Of a DNA stretch of 64,000 nucleotides, positions 49,001-52,099 are shown piece by piece. A model generated the notes under the pieces. It was not told the DNA's origin and did not search any database. It saw only the letters and a program-made list of their open reading frames with translations. The stretch is taken from the NCBI GenBank assembly GCA_907163375.1, contig CAJQUW010000592.1, positions 62,001 through 126,000 of the forward strand. Direction: 5' to 3'. The translations under genes were made by a program, and so were the position numbers. The DNA comes from Prostheceraeus crozeri (Eukaryota; Platyhelminthes; Polycladida; Euryleptidae). Numbering within the stretch: position 1 is the first letter of the stretch; the number at the start of each line of letters is the position of its first letter.

Positions 49001-50054
49001 CCTGCTTCGATAATCACCTTTGCCTTTTGAGTCCTAATCAATATCTTCATTTCATGAAATGTACAATTTTTCAGGTATAATGCTGATTTTTGGAATATTC
49101 TTTGCTTGGGAAACCCGAAACGTTCAATTGGAGGCCCTCAACGACTCAAAACAGATCGGAGCATGTGTTTATAGTGTGGTGGTGATGTCTGTGATTACTG
49201 TTCCTCTTTTGTATCTTCTTCCAGCTGGTCAGATAACCCTTTCAACATGTTTCCTCAATTTCGCCATCTTTTCGTGTGCAACAACGGCTCTCTTACTGGT
49301 ATTTGTACCGAAAGTAAGTTGAATTTTGTAACATATTTTCTACTTTTTTCTACTTTTCTTCGAAGCTGTATTTTCTAAAGTTACTTTGCTATCAACAATG
49401 TTGTTATTTGGCTTACTATTGTATGAAGAAGTAAATAGTAGCTGTGTTGAAGTACTATGAGAAATGAAGACCACGAAAGTGTAAGCCAAGCTGCGGTGTA
49501 TAGAAAAGAAATATGAGTGGTTGTATCACCATGGATTAAAAAAATACAGAACTTACACTGTAGTCCATAGAGTAAGTAAGTATATTAGATAGAGTCTCGA
49601 ATCAAGAAAGTATCTGCTTACAGTGAAAAATTTTATACTAAAAGATTCAGTTTTTTGTTGAGATCACGTTCCTGCTGCCTGAAAACATATTTTATCACTT
49701 TTTTAAGAAGCTAAATTTTTATAGGTTATATATACTACCGACGTGAAGCCCCTATATAAGTAGTATGAAACATATTGCATATCAAAATGAATCATAGCTT
49801 CCTCACAAGTGTCTTCTTCATTAAGCGGAAATTAAGCTAATTATCAGGCAAATTTCATGAACCAGGTCTTCATGGTAAAAGTGAGATTATGCTTTGTTTC
49901 CTGCTAAAATTTCAAGCTTTCTATTCAATTTTCATCGGCGTGATTTTATGATTCGCTAAGTTGATGCTACATTTTCTACATCTTTTTAAAGTTAATTATA
50001 ATGTCTTTGATTATGATATGTCTTTTTCTCTTTCAATTGCAGGTAGCTTTGTGA
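838..50054 (+). CDS. GABBR2-like: GABA-B-type class C GPCR (GABBR2-like), 11 exons, 5' end outside window
   Basis: Joined exons are 838-1008, 6302-6478, 16931-17119, 22337-22558, 23559-23622, 31117-31194, 38953-39239, 40037-40267, 46540-46633, 49075-49313 and 50043-50054. All introns are GT-AG, the phases agree, and the sum is exactly 587 codons plus a stop. Residues 1-300 (counted from the first in-window codon) are the later part of a Venus-flytrap ligand domain; residues 320-582 form seven membrane helices. Family knowledge: GABA-B subunits form plasma-membrane heterodimers in which subunit 2 couples to Gi/o. Loop 3 reads ETRNV...ALNDSK.IG and loop 2 KTWRVYYVF.N.K, both closer to GABBR2 than GABBR1. 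The disulfide cysteines of helix 3 and loop 2 are present (C395, C488). The N-terminal part of the ligand domain and the signal peptide are missing because the window starts too late. The protein stops just after helix 7, with no coiled-coil tail. Ligand unknown. Confidence 0.9.
1590..2035 (-). pseudogene. LINE fragment, C-terminal part of ORF2
   Basis: On the minus strand the frame near 2035-1880 reads PKTRIMRVADTEASHSVILD and VDQFVYLG. The frame at 1843-1740 reads SVLLYGAETWPLNKSQTKR, and a shifted frame continues ALRTVCNIQWPNRISNDDL. These are the usual segments after the reverse-transcriptase core of non-LTR retrotransposons that carry an apurinic endonuclease. At least two frame changes and stops show it is dead. 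The clade is not resolved, and no tail is recognisable at the low-coordinate side. Confidence 0.8.
2036..3771. other. Intron sequence, no feature recognised
   Basis: Part of the first in-window intron. Open frames up to 107 codons on the minus strand show no family resemblance. Confidence 0.4.
3772..4027. mobile_element. CATAGAAAT MITE, copy 1
   Basis: A 256-bp unit, also found at 11878 and 50395. The ends are inverted: CA(T/C)AGAAAT outermost and TAGAATGGAA about 35 bp further in. The interior contains GGTCGCGGCACATCCGGGGG, shared by all three copies. There is no coding frame. The superfamily is not certain because no clean target duplication is visible. Confidence 0.75.
4147..5089. mobile_element. 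TTAA-targeting (piggyBac-like) non-autonomous element, copy 1
   Basis: Inverted ends CCCTCAGAGACCTGAGG and CCTCAGGTCTCAGAGGG are each followed inward by runs of G or C and a GTCCA.TGGAC palindrome. Flanks are CTAA on the left and TTAA on the right, so the target was probably TTAA. A third inverted terminus lies inside at 4328-4359, making a 213-bp sub-unit. The copy at 20997-21883 is the same element in the other orientation. No transposase frame is present. PiggyBac assignment rests on the TTAA target and on ends that start CCCT. Confidence 0.75.
5698..6147 (-). pseudogene. Reverse-transcriptase fragment (same family as 56330-57120)
   Basis: The minus-strand frame contains EYLDVKINIVLNCLHTSVYH, RRMGIHGFASQIIRILR and SNGYFVKNLRRGVTYILC. 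It aligns with AYLDVNISAFQDEVHSSVYH and SAIFAGQVLRHLRICSH in the element at 56.9 kb. It represents only the region after the YIDD motif. At 6148-6167 it abuts a solitary TTAA-type terminus (CTCAGGTCTCTGAGGG then TTAA), so elements overlap here. The fragment is broken; the class (Penelope-type or other non-LTR) is not settled. Confidence 0.6.
6302..6478 (+). CDS. Receptor exon 2 in window: flytrap domain lobe segment
   Basis: The acceptor TTCGACAG ends at 6301 and the donor GTAAGT starts at 6479, giving 59 codons in phase 0. The segment ends with DPRILIGFPPYSSTAAWHFSC, equivalent to the family's ARIIVGLFYETEARKVFC strand and helix, including the conserved closing Cys. The segment following IGF is about two residues longer than in vertebrates. 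Confidence 0.9.
6543..7036 (-). repeat. Unidentified 0.5-kb repeat, copy 1 of 3
   Basis: This is shared with 22585-23076 and 26630-27092 at high similarity. On the minus strand this copy keeps a 124-codon open frame including DVKFYREVCERFRAPATFF and SKLKESWRSDHFEGI; the other two copies are broken in that frame. This suggests a fragment of a coding transposon, but the protein was not recognised. It starts about 65 bp after receptor exon 2. Confidence 0.6.
7037..7949. other. Intron sequence, probably worn transposon
   Basis: The last 250 bp may be the degraded N-terminal part of the Tc1-like remnant at 7950. TCAATTGATT/AATTGACAATTAAT words around 7200-7270 are locally palindromic. No gene is supported. 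Confidence 0.35.
7950..8335 (+). pseudogene. Decayed Tc1-like transposase fragment
   Basis: The plus frame reads RILWSEESGFNL, a stop, then APDERRLLHRRSGEEL. This matches the Tc1 pattern VLWSDESRFNLF...DGRRYVRRRPGEE around the second catalytic Asp, which here is Glu (SEES for SDES). Further matches decay through several frames up to about 8330. The upstream part of the transposase is too degraded to delimit and no terminal repeats were found. Confidence 0.65.
8600..8940 (-). pseudogene. Decayed Tc1/mariner-type transposase fragment
   Basis: On the minus strand, FPHDGAPTQFILSVGNILNE followed by NRWTDEVVISFGHP resembles the DDE-domain stretch QQDGAPPHF...VRDFLNE...GRWIGRRGP.EWPPRSPDLTPLDFFLW of insect and invertebrate transposases. 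A shifted frame continues MNDFWRCVADYVYRNAKL, similar to the FLWGYVKDKVY region. It is broken and lacks ends. Confidence 0.55.
8941..11877. other. Intron sequence, no feature recognised
   Basis: The largest unexplained part of the 10.5-kb intron. Overlapping 62-codon frames at 9730-9925 sit in a locally GC-richer patch but have no recognisable family. A minus frame of 119 codons at 11288-11647 also matches nothing. Confidence 0.4.
11878..12132. mobile_element. CATAGAAAT MITE, copy 2
   Basis: A 255-bp copy with the clearest ends of the three: CATAGAAAT at the left and ATTTCTATG at the right. The internal TAGAATGGAA inverted pair and the GGTCGCGGCACATCCGGGGG core are kept. An unrelated-looking CATAGAAAT also occurs at about 12380. 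Confidence 0.8.
12133..13600. other. Intron sequence, no feature recognised
   Basis: Only short frames and small palindromes (for example GTGGGTAAGCCCAC at 12613) were seen. Confidence 0.4.
13601..13884. mobile_element. CACTGTAAAC (GGCACGAA) MITE, copy 1
   Basis: A 284-bp element with inverted ends CAGTGTTAACTGTA and TACAGTG, flanked by TA on both sides. The interior is full of AGGCAC and CACGAA words. It is the same family as 60986-61246, in reverse orientation, and as the partial copy at 47616. A TA target suggests the Tc1/mariner superfamily or another TA-specific one. Confidence 0.75.
14580..15058 (+). pseudogene. Penelope-like GIY-YIG endonuclease fragment
   Basis: The frame reads IPYISDNINSKINAIFQEFK, a stop, LRNALNK, then from 14862 VEYEIKCSKCKERYVGSTIR and TRITEHLKSKESSKYNHLK. 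The spacing of the YEI, CxxC, YVGST.R and R..EH elements is that of the GIY-YIG nuclease at the C-terminus of Penelope-like retroelements. The reverse-transcriptase part was not identified upstream. It is broken by at least one stop. Confidence 0.7.
15820..16788. mobile_element. CACTGTAAAT (CATACGAA) non-autonomous element, copy 1
   Basis: A 969-bp element with inverted ends CACTGTAAAT and ATTTACAGTG, flanked by TA on both sides. Subterminal ATACCAATCACATACGAA-type motifs recur in both halves and face inward. The second copy is at 29323-30333 in the same orientation and is very similar over the whole length. No transposase frame. A TA-targeting DNA transposon derivative. Confidence 0.8.
16931..17119 (+). 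CDS. Receptor exon 3 in window: flytrap domain, lobe 2
   Basis: The acceptor TGTTTCAG ends at 16930. The donor chosen is GTGAGT at 17120, because the alternative GTAAGG at 17115 would break the phase with the next exon. The 63 codons contain LYGPKIQWLINGF, the equivalent of the family's GKKYVWFLIGWY, then STCTVETMRKVCDG (family: NCTVDEMTEAVEG) and NPNVIGGK (family: NTRSISN). The tryptophan of the vertebrate GWYADNW ligand-contact motif is not present. Confidence 0.9.
17120..18187. other. Intron sequence, no feature recognised
   Basis: AT-rich sequence after exon 3 with no repeat or coding signal detected by eye. Confidence 0.4.
18188..18480. repeat. Diverged copy of the foldback arm found at 24.7 and 25.4 kb
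   Basis: TTACACATTGCAATTTTTCA and the following AATGAAAACATATGTGAG, GAGCATTTTCTTTTCTGAGA and CACTTTTTCAT words follow the order seen at 24710-24970. There are more substitutions and poly-A/T runs (18350 and 18400) than in the other copy. Confidence 0.5.
18481..20199. other. Intron sequence, one possible transposon end
   Basis: CAGCGGCGGCCCGTCCAT at 19525 followed by GGGCGCCTGGGGCGCAGCCC looks like a hAT-style terminus, but no partner end was found. A 99-codon plus frame at 18884 matches nothing. Confidence 0.35.
20200..20630. repeat. Foldback repeat
   Basis: About 20200-20265 (ending TCTATTGAGCATTCTCAA) is inverted at about 20560-20630 (TTGAGAATGCTTAATAGA, then CGTATTTCTTTCAAAA). The arms are roughly 65-70 bp with about 300 bp between them. 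No gene is visible. Exact ends are uncertain. Confidence 0.5.
20997..21883. mobile_element. TTAA-targeting (piggyBac-like) non-autonomous element, copy 2
   Basis: An 887-bp copy inverted relative to 4147-5089. The left end is CCCTCAATGACCTGAGAGG with the GTCCAGTGCAC palindrome; the right end is GGGGTCCACTGG with the last bases worn. A tandemly repeated flank gives an empty site at 20842-20845 (TTAA), and the sequence around it (CTGTAAATAACATTT ... CAAACAATCA) resumes on either side of the element. No coding frame. Confidence 0.8.
22337..22558 (+). CDS. Receptor exon 4 in window: flytrap domain, ADALW helix
   Basis: The acceptor TTCAAG ends at 22336 and the donor GTAAGT starts at 22559, giving 74 phase-0 codons. 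MSGPMADALWTVVIGFEAA aligns with QEAPLAYDAIWALALALN of GABBR1, where Glu binds the GABA amine; here the aligned residue is Ser. The exon ends TNSSFEGYS, matching the family's MNSSSFEGVSG junction. Confidence 0.93.
22585..23076 (-). repeat. Unidentified 0.5-kb repeat, copy 2 of 3
   Basis: This matches 6543-7036 from TTAG..TGTTTAA through GACGACC.TTCTAATTCTGTGG. The minus frame DVKFHRDVCERFF is interrupted by stops and small deletions. It begins 27 bp after receptor exon 4, again close to an exon end. Confidence 0.6.
23559..23622 (+). CDS. Receptor exon 5 in window: flytrap C-terminal strand
   Basis: A short 64-bp exon between GGTTTCAG and GTAAGT. It encodes GNVSFTAIGNRHDTSVIVQG, equivalent to GHVVFDASGSRMAWTLIEQ in GABBR1. 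It leaves phase 1, which the next exon takes up. It is too short to stand out as an open frame and was found from context and splice sites. Confidence 0.85.
24019..25648. mobile_element. Long inverted-repeat (foldback) element with a nested insertion
   Basis: The left arm (24019-24170 plus about 24690-24975) pairs with the right arm (about 25230-25648) in inverse orientation. Matching landmarks are TCAATCGATTCTCATG, TGATCAACTTG, GAGAGCTGAGAAAA-type words and GATACCAAACAT. A GACTCC-family hAT-like copy (24171-24674) interrupts the left arm. The central loop (24976-25229) has no recognised gene. No transposase was seen; the class is unknown. Confidence 0.65.
24171..24674. mobile_element. GACTCC-family hAT-like non-autonomous element, 5'-worn copy
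   Basis: It shares the body with 31501-31940, 54901-55207 and 55400-55956: GATGTGTGCTTCACACGG, GAGGAGCCATCACACACG and GACGGAGAAAGTTGACATCA. The right end has the hairpin GGAGTCCTATCATTTGATAG and finishes GCGCATCCCTG, the family terminus. The left terminus CAGGGATGC is absent. A roughly 19-bp word (CTATTGTATTTGCTGAGCA) flanks both sides and probably belongs to the host arm. Confidence 0.7.
25649..26547. other. Intron sequence, no feature recognised
   Basis: Sequence between the foldback element and the 26.5-kb inverted unit. No coding or repeat signal. Confidence 0.4.
26548..27262. repeat. Inverted-repeat unit enclosing the third 0.5-kb repeat
   Basis: GATAAAGTGCACTCCT and GCAAAGCTGTCTCCAAA near 26548-26592 recur inverted at about 27215-27262. 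The enclosed part is mostly the copy at 26630-27092. This may be a composite or a foldback element whose ends are the 45-bp arms. Confidence 0.5.
26630..27092 (-). repeat. Unidentified 0.5-kb repeat, copy 3 of 3
   Basis: The same sequence as 6543-7036, truncated at the right where an A-rich run (AAAAAAGGAAAAAGGAAAAA) begins. It is broken in the minus frame that is open in copy 1. Confidence 0.6.
27263..29322. other. Intron sequence with small tandem repeats
   Basis: Apart from the 21-bp array, it holds a 21-bp direct repeat ATCACAATTGTTTTTGAAATC (28715-28760) and a cluster of six CGGATA words (28555-28625). No gene. Confidence 0.4.
28344..28490. repeat. 21-bp tandem repeat, about 7 units
   Basis: The unit is close to AATAGAGATTCAGCTTCGAAC, with substitutions between copies. 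Because 21 is a multiple of three, the minus strand shows a seven-residue repeat (LNLYCSK and variants) in an 87-codon frame. This is a consequence of the array, not evidence of a gene. Confidence 0.75.
29323..30333. mobile_element. CACTGTAAAT (CATACGAA) non-autonomous element, copy 2
   Basis: A 1011-bp copy: left end CACTGCAAATCG after TA, right end CGATTTACAGTG followed by CA. It is collinear with 15820-16788 over nearly its whole length, with small indels. The better-kept ends show that the terminal inverted repeat extends into CGAT.GCTCAATACCAATC-type sequence. Confidence 0.8.
31117..31194 (+). CDS. Receptor exon 6 in window: linker to membrane domain
   Basis: A 78-bp exon with acceptor TATTTCAG and donor GTAAGT. 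It encodes NGNITRIGTFISSTNTLKMI and ends GNTWFY, equivalent to the family segment GGSYKKIGYYDSTKDDLSW. Phase 1 enters and phase 1 leaves. It lies just upstream of a GACTCC-family repeat and the 30-bp minisatellite in the next intron. Confidence 0.85.
31495..31940. mobile_element. GACTCC-family hAT-like element, truncated, feeding into minisatellite
   Basis: It starts GATAGGACTCCGGCC and continues through the shared body (AAAGTTGACATCAAGACAGT in reverse orientation, GAGGAGCCATCACACACG reversed) to ATCAAAAAGATGGG. There the other copies go on with AGGAGCCGAGTCG, but here the 30-bp array begins. The outer terminus CAGGGATGC is missing on the left. Confidence 0.7.
31941..32930. repeat. 30-bp minisatellite, exactly 33 units
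   Basis: The consensus unit is GGGTGGGCAGCAAACAGCAT followed by TGGAATGAAT. Variation is limited mainly to three sites: GGGTGGG, GGGTTGG or GGTTTGG; AATGAAT, AAGGAAT or AATAAAT; and rare AAGC or ACATC changes. Length 990 bp equals 33 units with no indel. Since 30 is divisible by three and the unit lacks stops in most frames, long frames of 418, 329 and 249 codons (minus) and 329, 221 and 153 codons (plus) overlap it. A decapeptide repeat such as PPIHSNAVCC results. No promoter, splice or codon-bias evidence supports coding. Confidence 0.95.
32931..33682. other. Intron sequence between minisatellite and hAT element
   Basis: No coding signal. The 8-bp hAT target copy closes it at 33675-33682. 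Confidence 0.4.
33713..33885. repeat. Left subterminal array of the hAT element
   Basis: Four units of about 40 bp or less built on CCGCAACTGCATCCGCATCC with spacers such as AGGAAAGAAAATTCTTGAT. Such arrays near hAT ends are known to be binding sites for the transposase BED finger in some families; that role is inferred here. Confidence 0.8.
34648..36543 (-). CDS. hAT transposase (BED finger, RNase H-like, hAT dimerisation)
   Basis: A 631-residue frame. The start was taken at Met 36543 (MDKFTIENRL) because the BED finger follows about 30 residues later; the frame stays open to a Met at 36705, which would add 54 mostly hydrophobic residues. Order: BED zinc finger at about 27-77 (CRNC then HLSKC); TDLWTD at about 193-198 with the first catalytic Asp; TSDSGSN at about 261-267 with the second Asp; CFCHRFH, the conserved Cys-His; RELETSKRP at about 392-400, a candidate for the catalytic Glu; the C-terminal dimerisation motif FIIQASSAESERHFSCAG and LVLLKTN at about 587-627. 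Length and order match Hermes/hobo-like enzymes, which cut and paste DNA at 8-bp targets. No break was seen, so it could be active; expression is unknown. Confidence 0.93.
   Translation of the reverse strand: MDKFTIENRLKSGKLSLAEIDEGAGDIWHSFACPVNADGTKVINFAACRNCRKVFKIRNDDGRHLGTSNLRSHLSKCAEVSSSDKIIPSTKITHFFMNSRQRMTVNEKNELKDCLVNYVVEGMNSFNSIEQQSLINLVQFGVKIGQSYPKGFNMSAEWIGRRTVARAMADNYAEMKEEIKLKIQSTSSIALTTDLWTDNVRKRSYLDVSAVYLDSPDATSFTRIGLACRVFPDVPHTGEHIKTQITSVLREFGLSDETPITSDSGSNILKALSDNVNFVCFCHRFHTCFTDAMKATIQEDSDLRLLIDDMRALQGYVSHAGGINHQLPITIKSACLTRGWEDIIQLFHAFDESFDTLNDLLSKKELQHKLPRNRTLISLVQNWIAPLRQIFRELETSKRPALHMVLVAYYKVEKYCESASNSHPCLRILAKYLWFAMEKKYWTSTTTTHMIAVFLHPNLKSLSMIANSSSTKSTWLKSVRQDIESGIVKLANDLPINSCAHPSQSQSSPQNKKAKLHDDGEKTDGFFDDMFEVDAKTLTPERERTVEDEINDYKIMTVQVKHTNPLDFWKENSDRFPILNLLSRQIFIIQASSAESERHFSCAGNIVTEKRGSLDGETVEMLVLLKTNKRT
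37066..37240. repeat. Right subterminal array of the hAT element
   Basis: Units such as CCGCAACCGCATCCGCATCC and GCGGATGCGGATTATCCGCA occur in both orientations, so this end can fold on itself as well as pair with the left array. Spacing is less regular than on the left. Confidence 0.8.
37254..38401. other. Intron sequence, no feature recognised
   Basis: A 117-codon minus frame (37696-38049) includes CGMPMGMGAEA, produced by local CCCATACCCATGGGCAT repeats. It has no family match. Confidence 0.35.
38402..38867. mobile_element. GGTGACATGCCACGC non-autonomous element, full copy
   Basis: 466 bp with imperfect inverted ends of about 40 bp: ATAATCACGAGGTGACATGC at the left mirrors GCATGTCACCTAGTGATTAT at the right, then both continue with ACGCGTAATT-type words. 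A partial second copy is at 1-108. It lies 85 bp upstream of receptor exon 7. The 89-codon plus frame inside resembles no known protein. Superfamily unknown. Confidence 0.7.
38953..39239 (+). CDS. Receptor exon 7 in window: helices 1 and 2
   Basis: The acceptor TATTTTAG ends at 38952 and the donor GTGAGT starts at 39240, giving 287 bp. After GKPPLDKGLTV (family: GGSPPADQTLV) come helix 1 (about residues 320-343), the signature IKMSSPRVNNIMSVG, which is close to IKMSSPYMNNLIILG of GABBR2, and helix 2. The exon ends TGLDWLCS, carrying the helix-3 disulfide cysteine. Confidence 0.94.
39668..39735. repeat. Short GAACGAAGG-type tandem repeat
   Basis: GAACGAAGGACGAAGGAACG and neighbouring copies, then CTTTCGTCTTTCGTCTTT in the opposite sense. 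It is in the short intron between exons 7 and 8. Confidence 0.6.
40037..40267 (+). CDS. Receptor exon 8 in window: helices 3 and 4
   Basis: The acceptor TTCACAG ends at 40036 and the donor GTAAGT starts at 40268, giving 77 phase-0 codons. IRVWLLTIGFDLAFGSMF is helix 3. Intracellular loop 2 contains VKTWRVYYVFSNKK and IKDWHL, closely following AKTWRVHAIFKNVK and IKDQKL of GABBR2. VDVIILIARSIVNP is helix 4 (family: IDLCILICWQAVDP). Confidence 0.94.
40268..41767. other. Intron sequence, mostly unexplained
   Basis: It holds the SINE tail at 41190. A 121-codon plus frame at 40794-41159 is lysine-rich and unrecognised. Confidence 0.4.
41190..41240 (-). repeat. SINE tail fragment
   Basis: GCCGCACATCTTTTGCATGA and the following CAATTTGAT.CATCGTCTATT (minus strand) match the body and tail of the SINE at 41768-41940. 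The tRNA head is absent. Confidence 0.5.
41768..41940 (-). repeat. tRNA-derived SINE
   Basis: On the minus strand the head GAGCTCAGTTGGTTAGAGC (D arm and A box), an anticodon loop CTAGTTA like tRNA-Thr(AGT), and GGTTCGAATC (B box) lie within 75 bp (41848-41922). The acceptor arms do not pair, so it is not a working tRNA. A body CACACCATTTGCATGGCAAT then a T-rich tail follows. Confidence 0.75.
42095..42152 (-). repeat. SINE tail fragment
   Basis: The minus strand reads GCCGCACATCTTTTGCCTGG then AAATTTGATCTATTGTCTAC, again the body and tail of the nearby SINE without its head. Three pieces lie within 1 kb. Confidence 0.5.
42153..43654. other. Intron sequence, no feature recognised
   Basis: AT-rich; CCCGAGTTA.CTCG occurs twice (43260 and 43402), otherwise nothing. 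Confidence 0.4.
43655..43890 (+). pseudogene. hAT transposase dimerisation-domain remnant
   Basis: The plus frame LSIPVAKIPSEGLFSASSDV, then RQRLSFESFH, a stop and GILKNN, follows the hAT C-terminal pattern LSIPASSAPSERLFSxAG...R..LSPENVEKLVFLKxN. A frame interruption and the loss of the rest of the enzyme show it is dead. It is a different lineage from the intact hAT at 34.6 kb. Confidence 0.7.
43891..45002. other. Intron sequence, no feature recognised
   Basis: It contains the (AAT)n tail of the LINE at 44902-44918. The rest shows no coding or repeat signal. Confidence 0.4.
45003..45900 (-). pseudogene. LINE fragment (CR1/Jockey-like), 3' end of ORF2
   Basis: Minus-strand frames give ESIKILGVQLSCSLNCSLHL, SANKHLYLLRILKGF, QIYKSLILTTLNYGCQIYIG and FERRCHKIICGI. 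This is the thumb region after the reverse transcriptase of CR1/Jockey-type LINEs. The next frame ends HPLYPITPDLLPSGR...LNSFVPYKSRL, the usual C-terminal end. A 3' UTR and an (ATT)n stretch, seen as AATAATAATAAT on the plus strand at 44902-44918, follow. Broken by at least two frame changes; the RT core itself is missing. Confidence 0.8.
45935..46319. mobile_element. PIF/Harbinger-like MITE
   Basis: A 385-bp GC-rich element with inverted ends of about 36 bp: GGGCGTGCGAGCACTAAGCG mirrors CTGCTTAGTGCGCACGTCC. It is flanked by TTA on both sides (45932-45934 and 46320-46322), the 3-bp target of PIF/Harbinger elements. Frames of 127 and 71 codons inside it reflect its GC content and match nothing known. 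Confidence 0.8.
46540..46633 (+). CDS. Receptor exon 9 in window: loop 2 cysteine and start of helix 5
   Basis: The acceptor GAATTTTAG ends at 46539 and the donor GTAAGA starts at 46634, giving 94 bp and leaving phase 1. EVIQRLVTCTSSNQMPF matches LLEHCENTHMTIW in position, with the conserved extracellular cysteine, and VISIYVLK opens helix 5. The exon follows a 6.3-kb intron that contains a SINE, a LINE fragment and a MITE. Confidence 0.88.
46634..47533. other. Intron sequence after exon 9, no feature recognised
   Basis: No repeat or coding signal seen by eye. Confidence 0.4.
47616..47747. mobile_element. CACTGTAAAC (GGCACGAA) MITE, partial copy
   Basis: It begins CACTGTAAACTGTAGG and continues through CACGAGTAGGCACGAAGTTC as in the copy at 60986, then stops matching near 47747. 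The right half is missing. Confidence 0.65.
48563..48874. repeat. 24-bp minisatellite, 13 units
   Basis: Units alternate between GGCGTTTGATGGGCCTCTGA-CTTC and forms ending TAGGACTCCGACTCC; all 13 are exactly 24 bp. The consensus TTTGATAGGACTCCGACTCC is also the subterminal sequence of the GACTCC hAT-like family, so the array probably grew from such an end. A 62-codon plus frame overlaps its first part. Confidence 0.85.
49075..49313 (+). CDS. Receptor exon 10 in window: helices 5-7
   Basis: The acceptor TTTTTCAG ends at 49074 and the donor GTAAGT starts at 49314. The exon encodes GIMLIFGIFFAWETRNV, loop 3 with ALNDSKQIG, helix 6 (residues 532-553) and helix 7, ending LLLVFVPK. Loop 3 is almost the GABBR2 sequence; in GABBR2 this loop is important for G-protein coupling. 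The VPK end is where the family's cytoplasmic tail normally begins. Read-through into the intron would stop after two codons. Confidence 0.95.
50043..50054 (+). CDS. Likely terminal receptor exon: VAL then stop
   Basis: A pyrimidine-rich tract and TTGCAG end at 50042, then GTA GCT TTG TGA in the phase required by exon 10. This adds three residues and stops, so the receptor would have essentially no cytoplasmic tail. The AATAAA at 50299 supports a transcript end here. An alternative last exon further downstream cannot be excluded; none with a coiled coil was recognised before 64000. Confidence 0.6.
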   Translation, partial: VAL

Positions 50055-50298
50055 TATGACCATGCCAAAGGGAGCTATTATTAACAAGACCGAGCCTTAA
50101 ACTAATAGTAACCCATCTAATTGCTAATTTAACAAGCTATGTTGCCTCTCCCAGGTTAACATGACACGTAGACTTTGTAAAATTATATTATTCCATCTGT
50201 ATTGCTATCATGATCAGTCACTTCTGGGGTGATTTCTCCAAAAATGTGAAAATTTGCATCTCTCCCATGTGATACTGTGTTTCACCTCGAGTTCATTT

Positions 50299-50304
50299 AA
50301 TAAA
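50299..50304 (+). terminator. Candidate polyadenylation signal of the receptor gene
   Basis: AATAAA lies 245 bp after the predicted stop and is followed within about 20 bp by T/G-containing sequence. It is the first canonical signal after the terminal exon on this strand that fits a 3' UTR of ordinary length. Confidence 0.5.
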
Positions 50305-50394
50305 ATCGAAATTGTATACACATTGTGGATTTAAATAATACTAATTTGCTACTCTGCCTAATATGCTTACTCTATGCTGCAGGTCTAGTCAATC

Positions 50395-50640
50395 CATAGA
50401 AATAGATTGTTTATCTACAGTTGACCAGAATGGAAATTGACTCAAGGTCGCGGCACATCCGGGGGAACTAAGTTGGGGCATGAAGAACCAATGAAAATCT
50501 CAGAATTGCACATGTGACTTCTTCTAGCCCAATGGTTGACAAGTGTATCTAAGTGAAAATGCGTGCGATTTTTGTGCCACTATTGTGTATTGGATGAAGC
50601 TTTACTTCCATTCTAGAGGTTTATTGTTATCAATTTCATG
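50395..50640. mobile_element. CATAGAAAT MITE, copy 3
   Basis: A 246-bp copy: CATAGAAAT left end, TAGAATGGAA-like internal motif, the GGTCGCGGCACATCCGGGGG core and a worn right end (ATTTCATG). It lies just downstream of the receptor polyadenylation signal. Confidence 0.75.
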
Positions 50641-52099
50641 AGTCAATCGCAGCTTCAAGACAAATATCCTTCATAAAATAATAAATTAGTGTCAGCTATC
50701 TATTGCTTTAATCTCGCTGCCTCGTCACGAGGAGCACGTCACGAGCTGCCACGTCATTGAGTTCTATTACGAATTAGTTTATCCACAACAGCGTCACAAC
50801 AAGACATAGATGACTGTTGGAAAGATCTTCATCATCGTATGAGAAATTTTTTTTTAACCCCGGAAAGACTTCTTGGTACCGGTTGGCATACCACGATAAA
50901 GAATCAAAGAGGTATCACAATAATCGTTCGATTCATCAACACAGTATTTTATACATGTTAGTCTCTAAATCACTTCATGATCATCTATTAGAAGAGCGAG
51001 AAGCGCTTGTTGTTATTTAATTAATTTTAATGTCATGTAAACGATTTATTGAATATTTTGGAAATTACTGAAGCTAGCAATCAATGCATTGCATATTTTC
51101 CTAATCATTTGTATTCATCTTCAAGTATTTCTTCTTCTTCTTCAACCAAAGAATGCAATGCAAGAAGACCATCAAACATAAGAAAACAGTAAAAGTGGTT
51201 CCTAATCAGTGTAATGAGGATGACCATTGAACACAAAGGTGACGATGCTAAAGAAAATTATAACGGAAACAAACAAGAAAGGAAAAGGAAAAACGGAGAG
51301 TCAACTTCTGACCGTTTGGGCACAGCATTCAGAGCGTTTTTCAGCGGTCTTTTATCTCTGATCCCAAATCTCCGATTTTGATGCAAATAATCCCTTCTGA
51401 CTAAGTAAATAGAATAATTAAATGTTGAGTTGCATTAAATGATTCATGGAGGATAGGCTCCCATGTCCTCCGGACACTGAGTGAATTGAAAAGGGAAAGC
51501 AGGCAAAGCATTAACAAGGAGCGCAGCTGCTGATAATTGCCGAAATAAACCGCTCAGATAAAAAGTTAAACAAAATCAGAGAATGAAGCAGCATAAAATC
51601 GTGCACATCAGAGAGTCGACAACAATTTCGTCGTTCAAATATTGAAATTTCTTCAAATGTTGTGTAAACTTGAGAAACAAAATCATCCGTAAAATAAAAT
51701 TTCAATATTTAATCTTGACTCCCGAATCTTTACATAAATTAGGAGTGTTTAGATAAGAGAATTTCCACGACAATTAACTGTTTACCTTCAAGATTGAAAT
51801 TGTAAATTTATTTCAATAATTGAATAAAAATAGCCATTCTCAGTCAGAGAAATAATTGATGCATCAGCGTCGGCTTTGAGGAATTAATGACAAGTCAGCA
51901 TAACGCTATCAATGGATCAAAATTATGTGTATGCTAGTCTGCGGTCATAGGAAATATCAGTTCAATGTTTCTAAATGTTAAATTTATCGAGACAAATTTC
52001 CCTTAATTAATGAACAATTGTTGACCATTAAAGAAGAAATTAGAATTAGAAAGTTTTTAAAATTTTTTAACTAATTAGAAAGTTAGGGGCCTTCTTCAT
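50641..52099. other. Downstream of receptor gene, no feature recognised
   Basis: AT-rich, with a short (CTT)n run near 51125. Frames up to 67 codons have no family signal. Confidence 0.4.
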
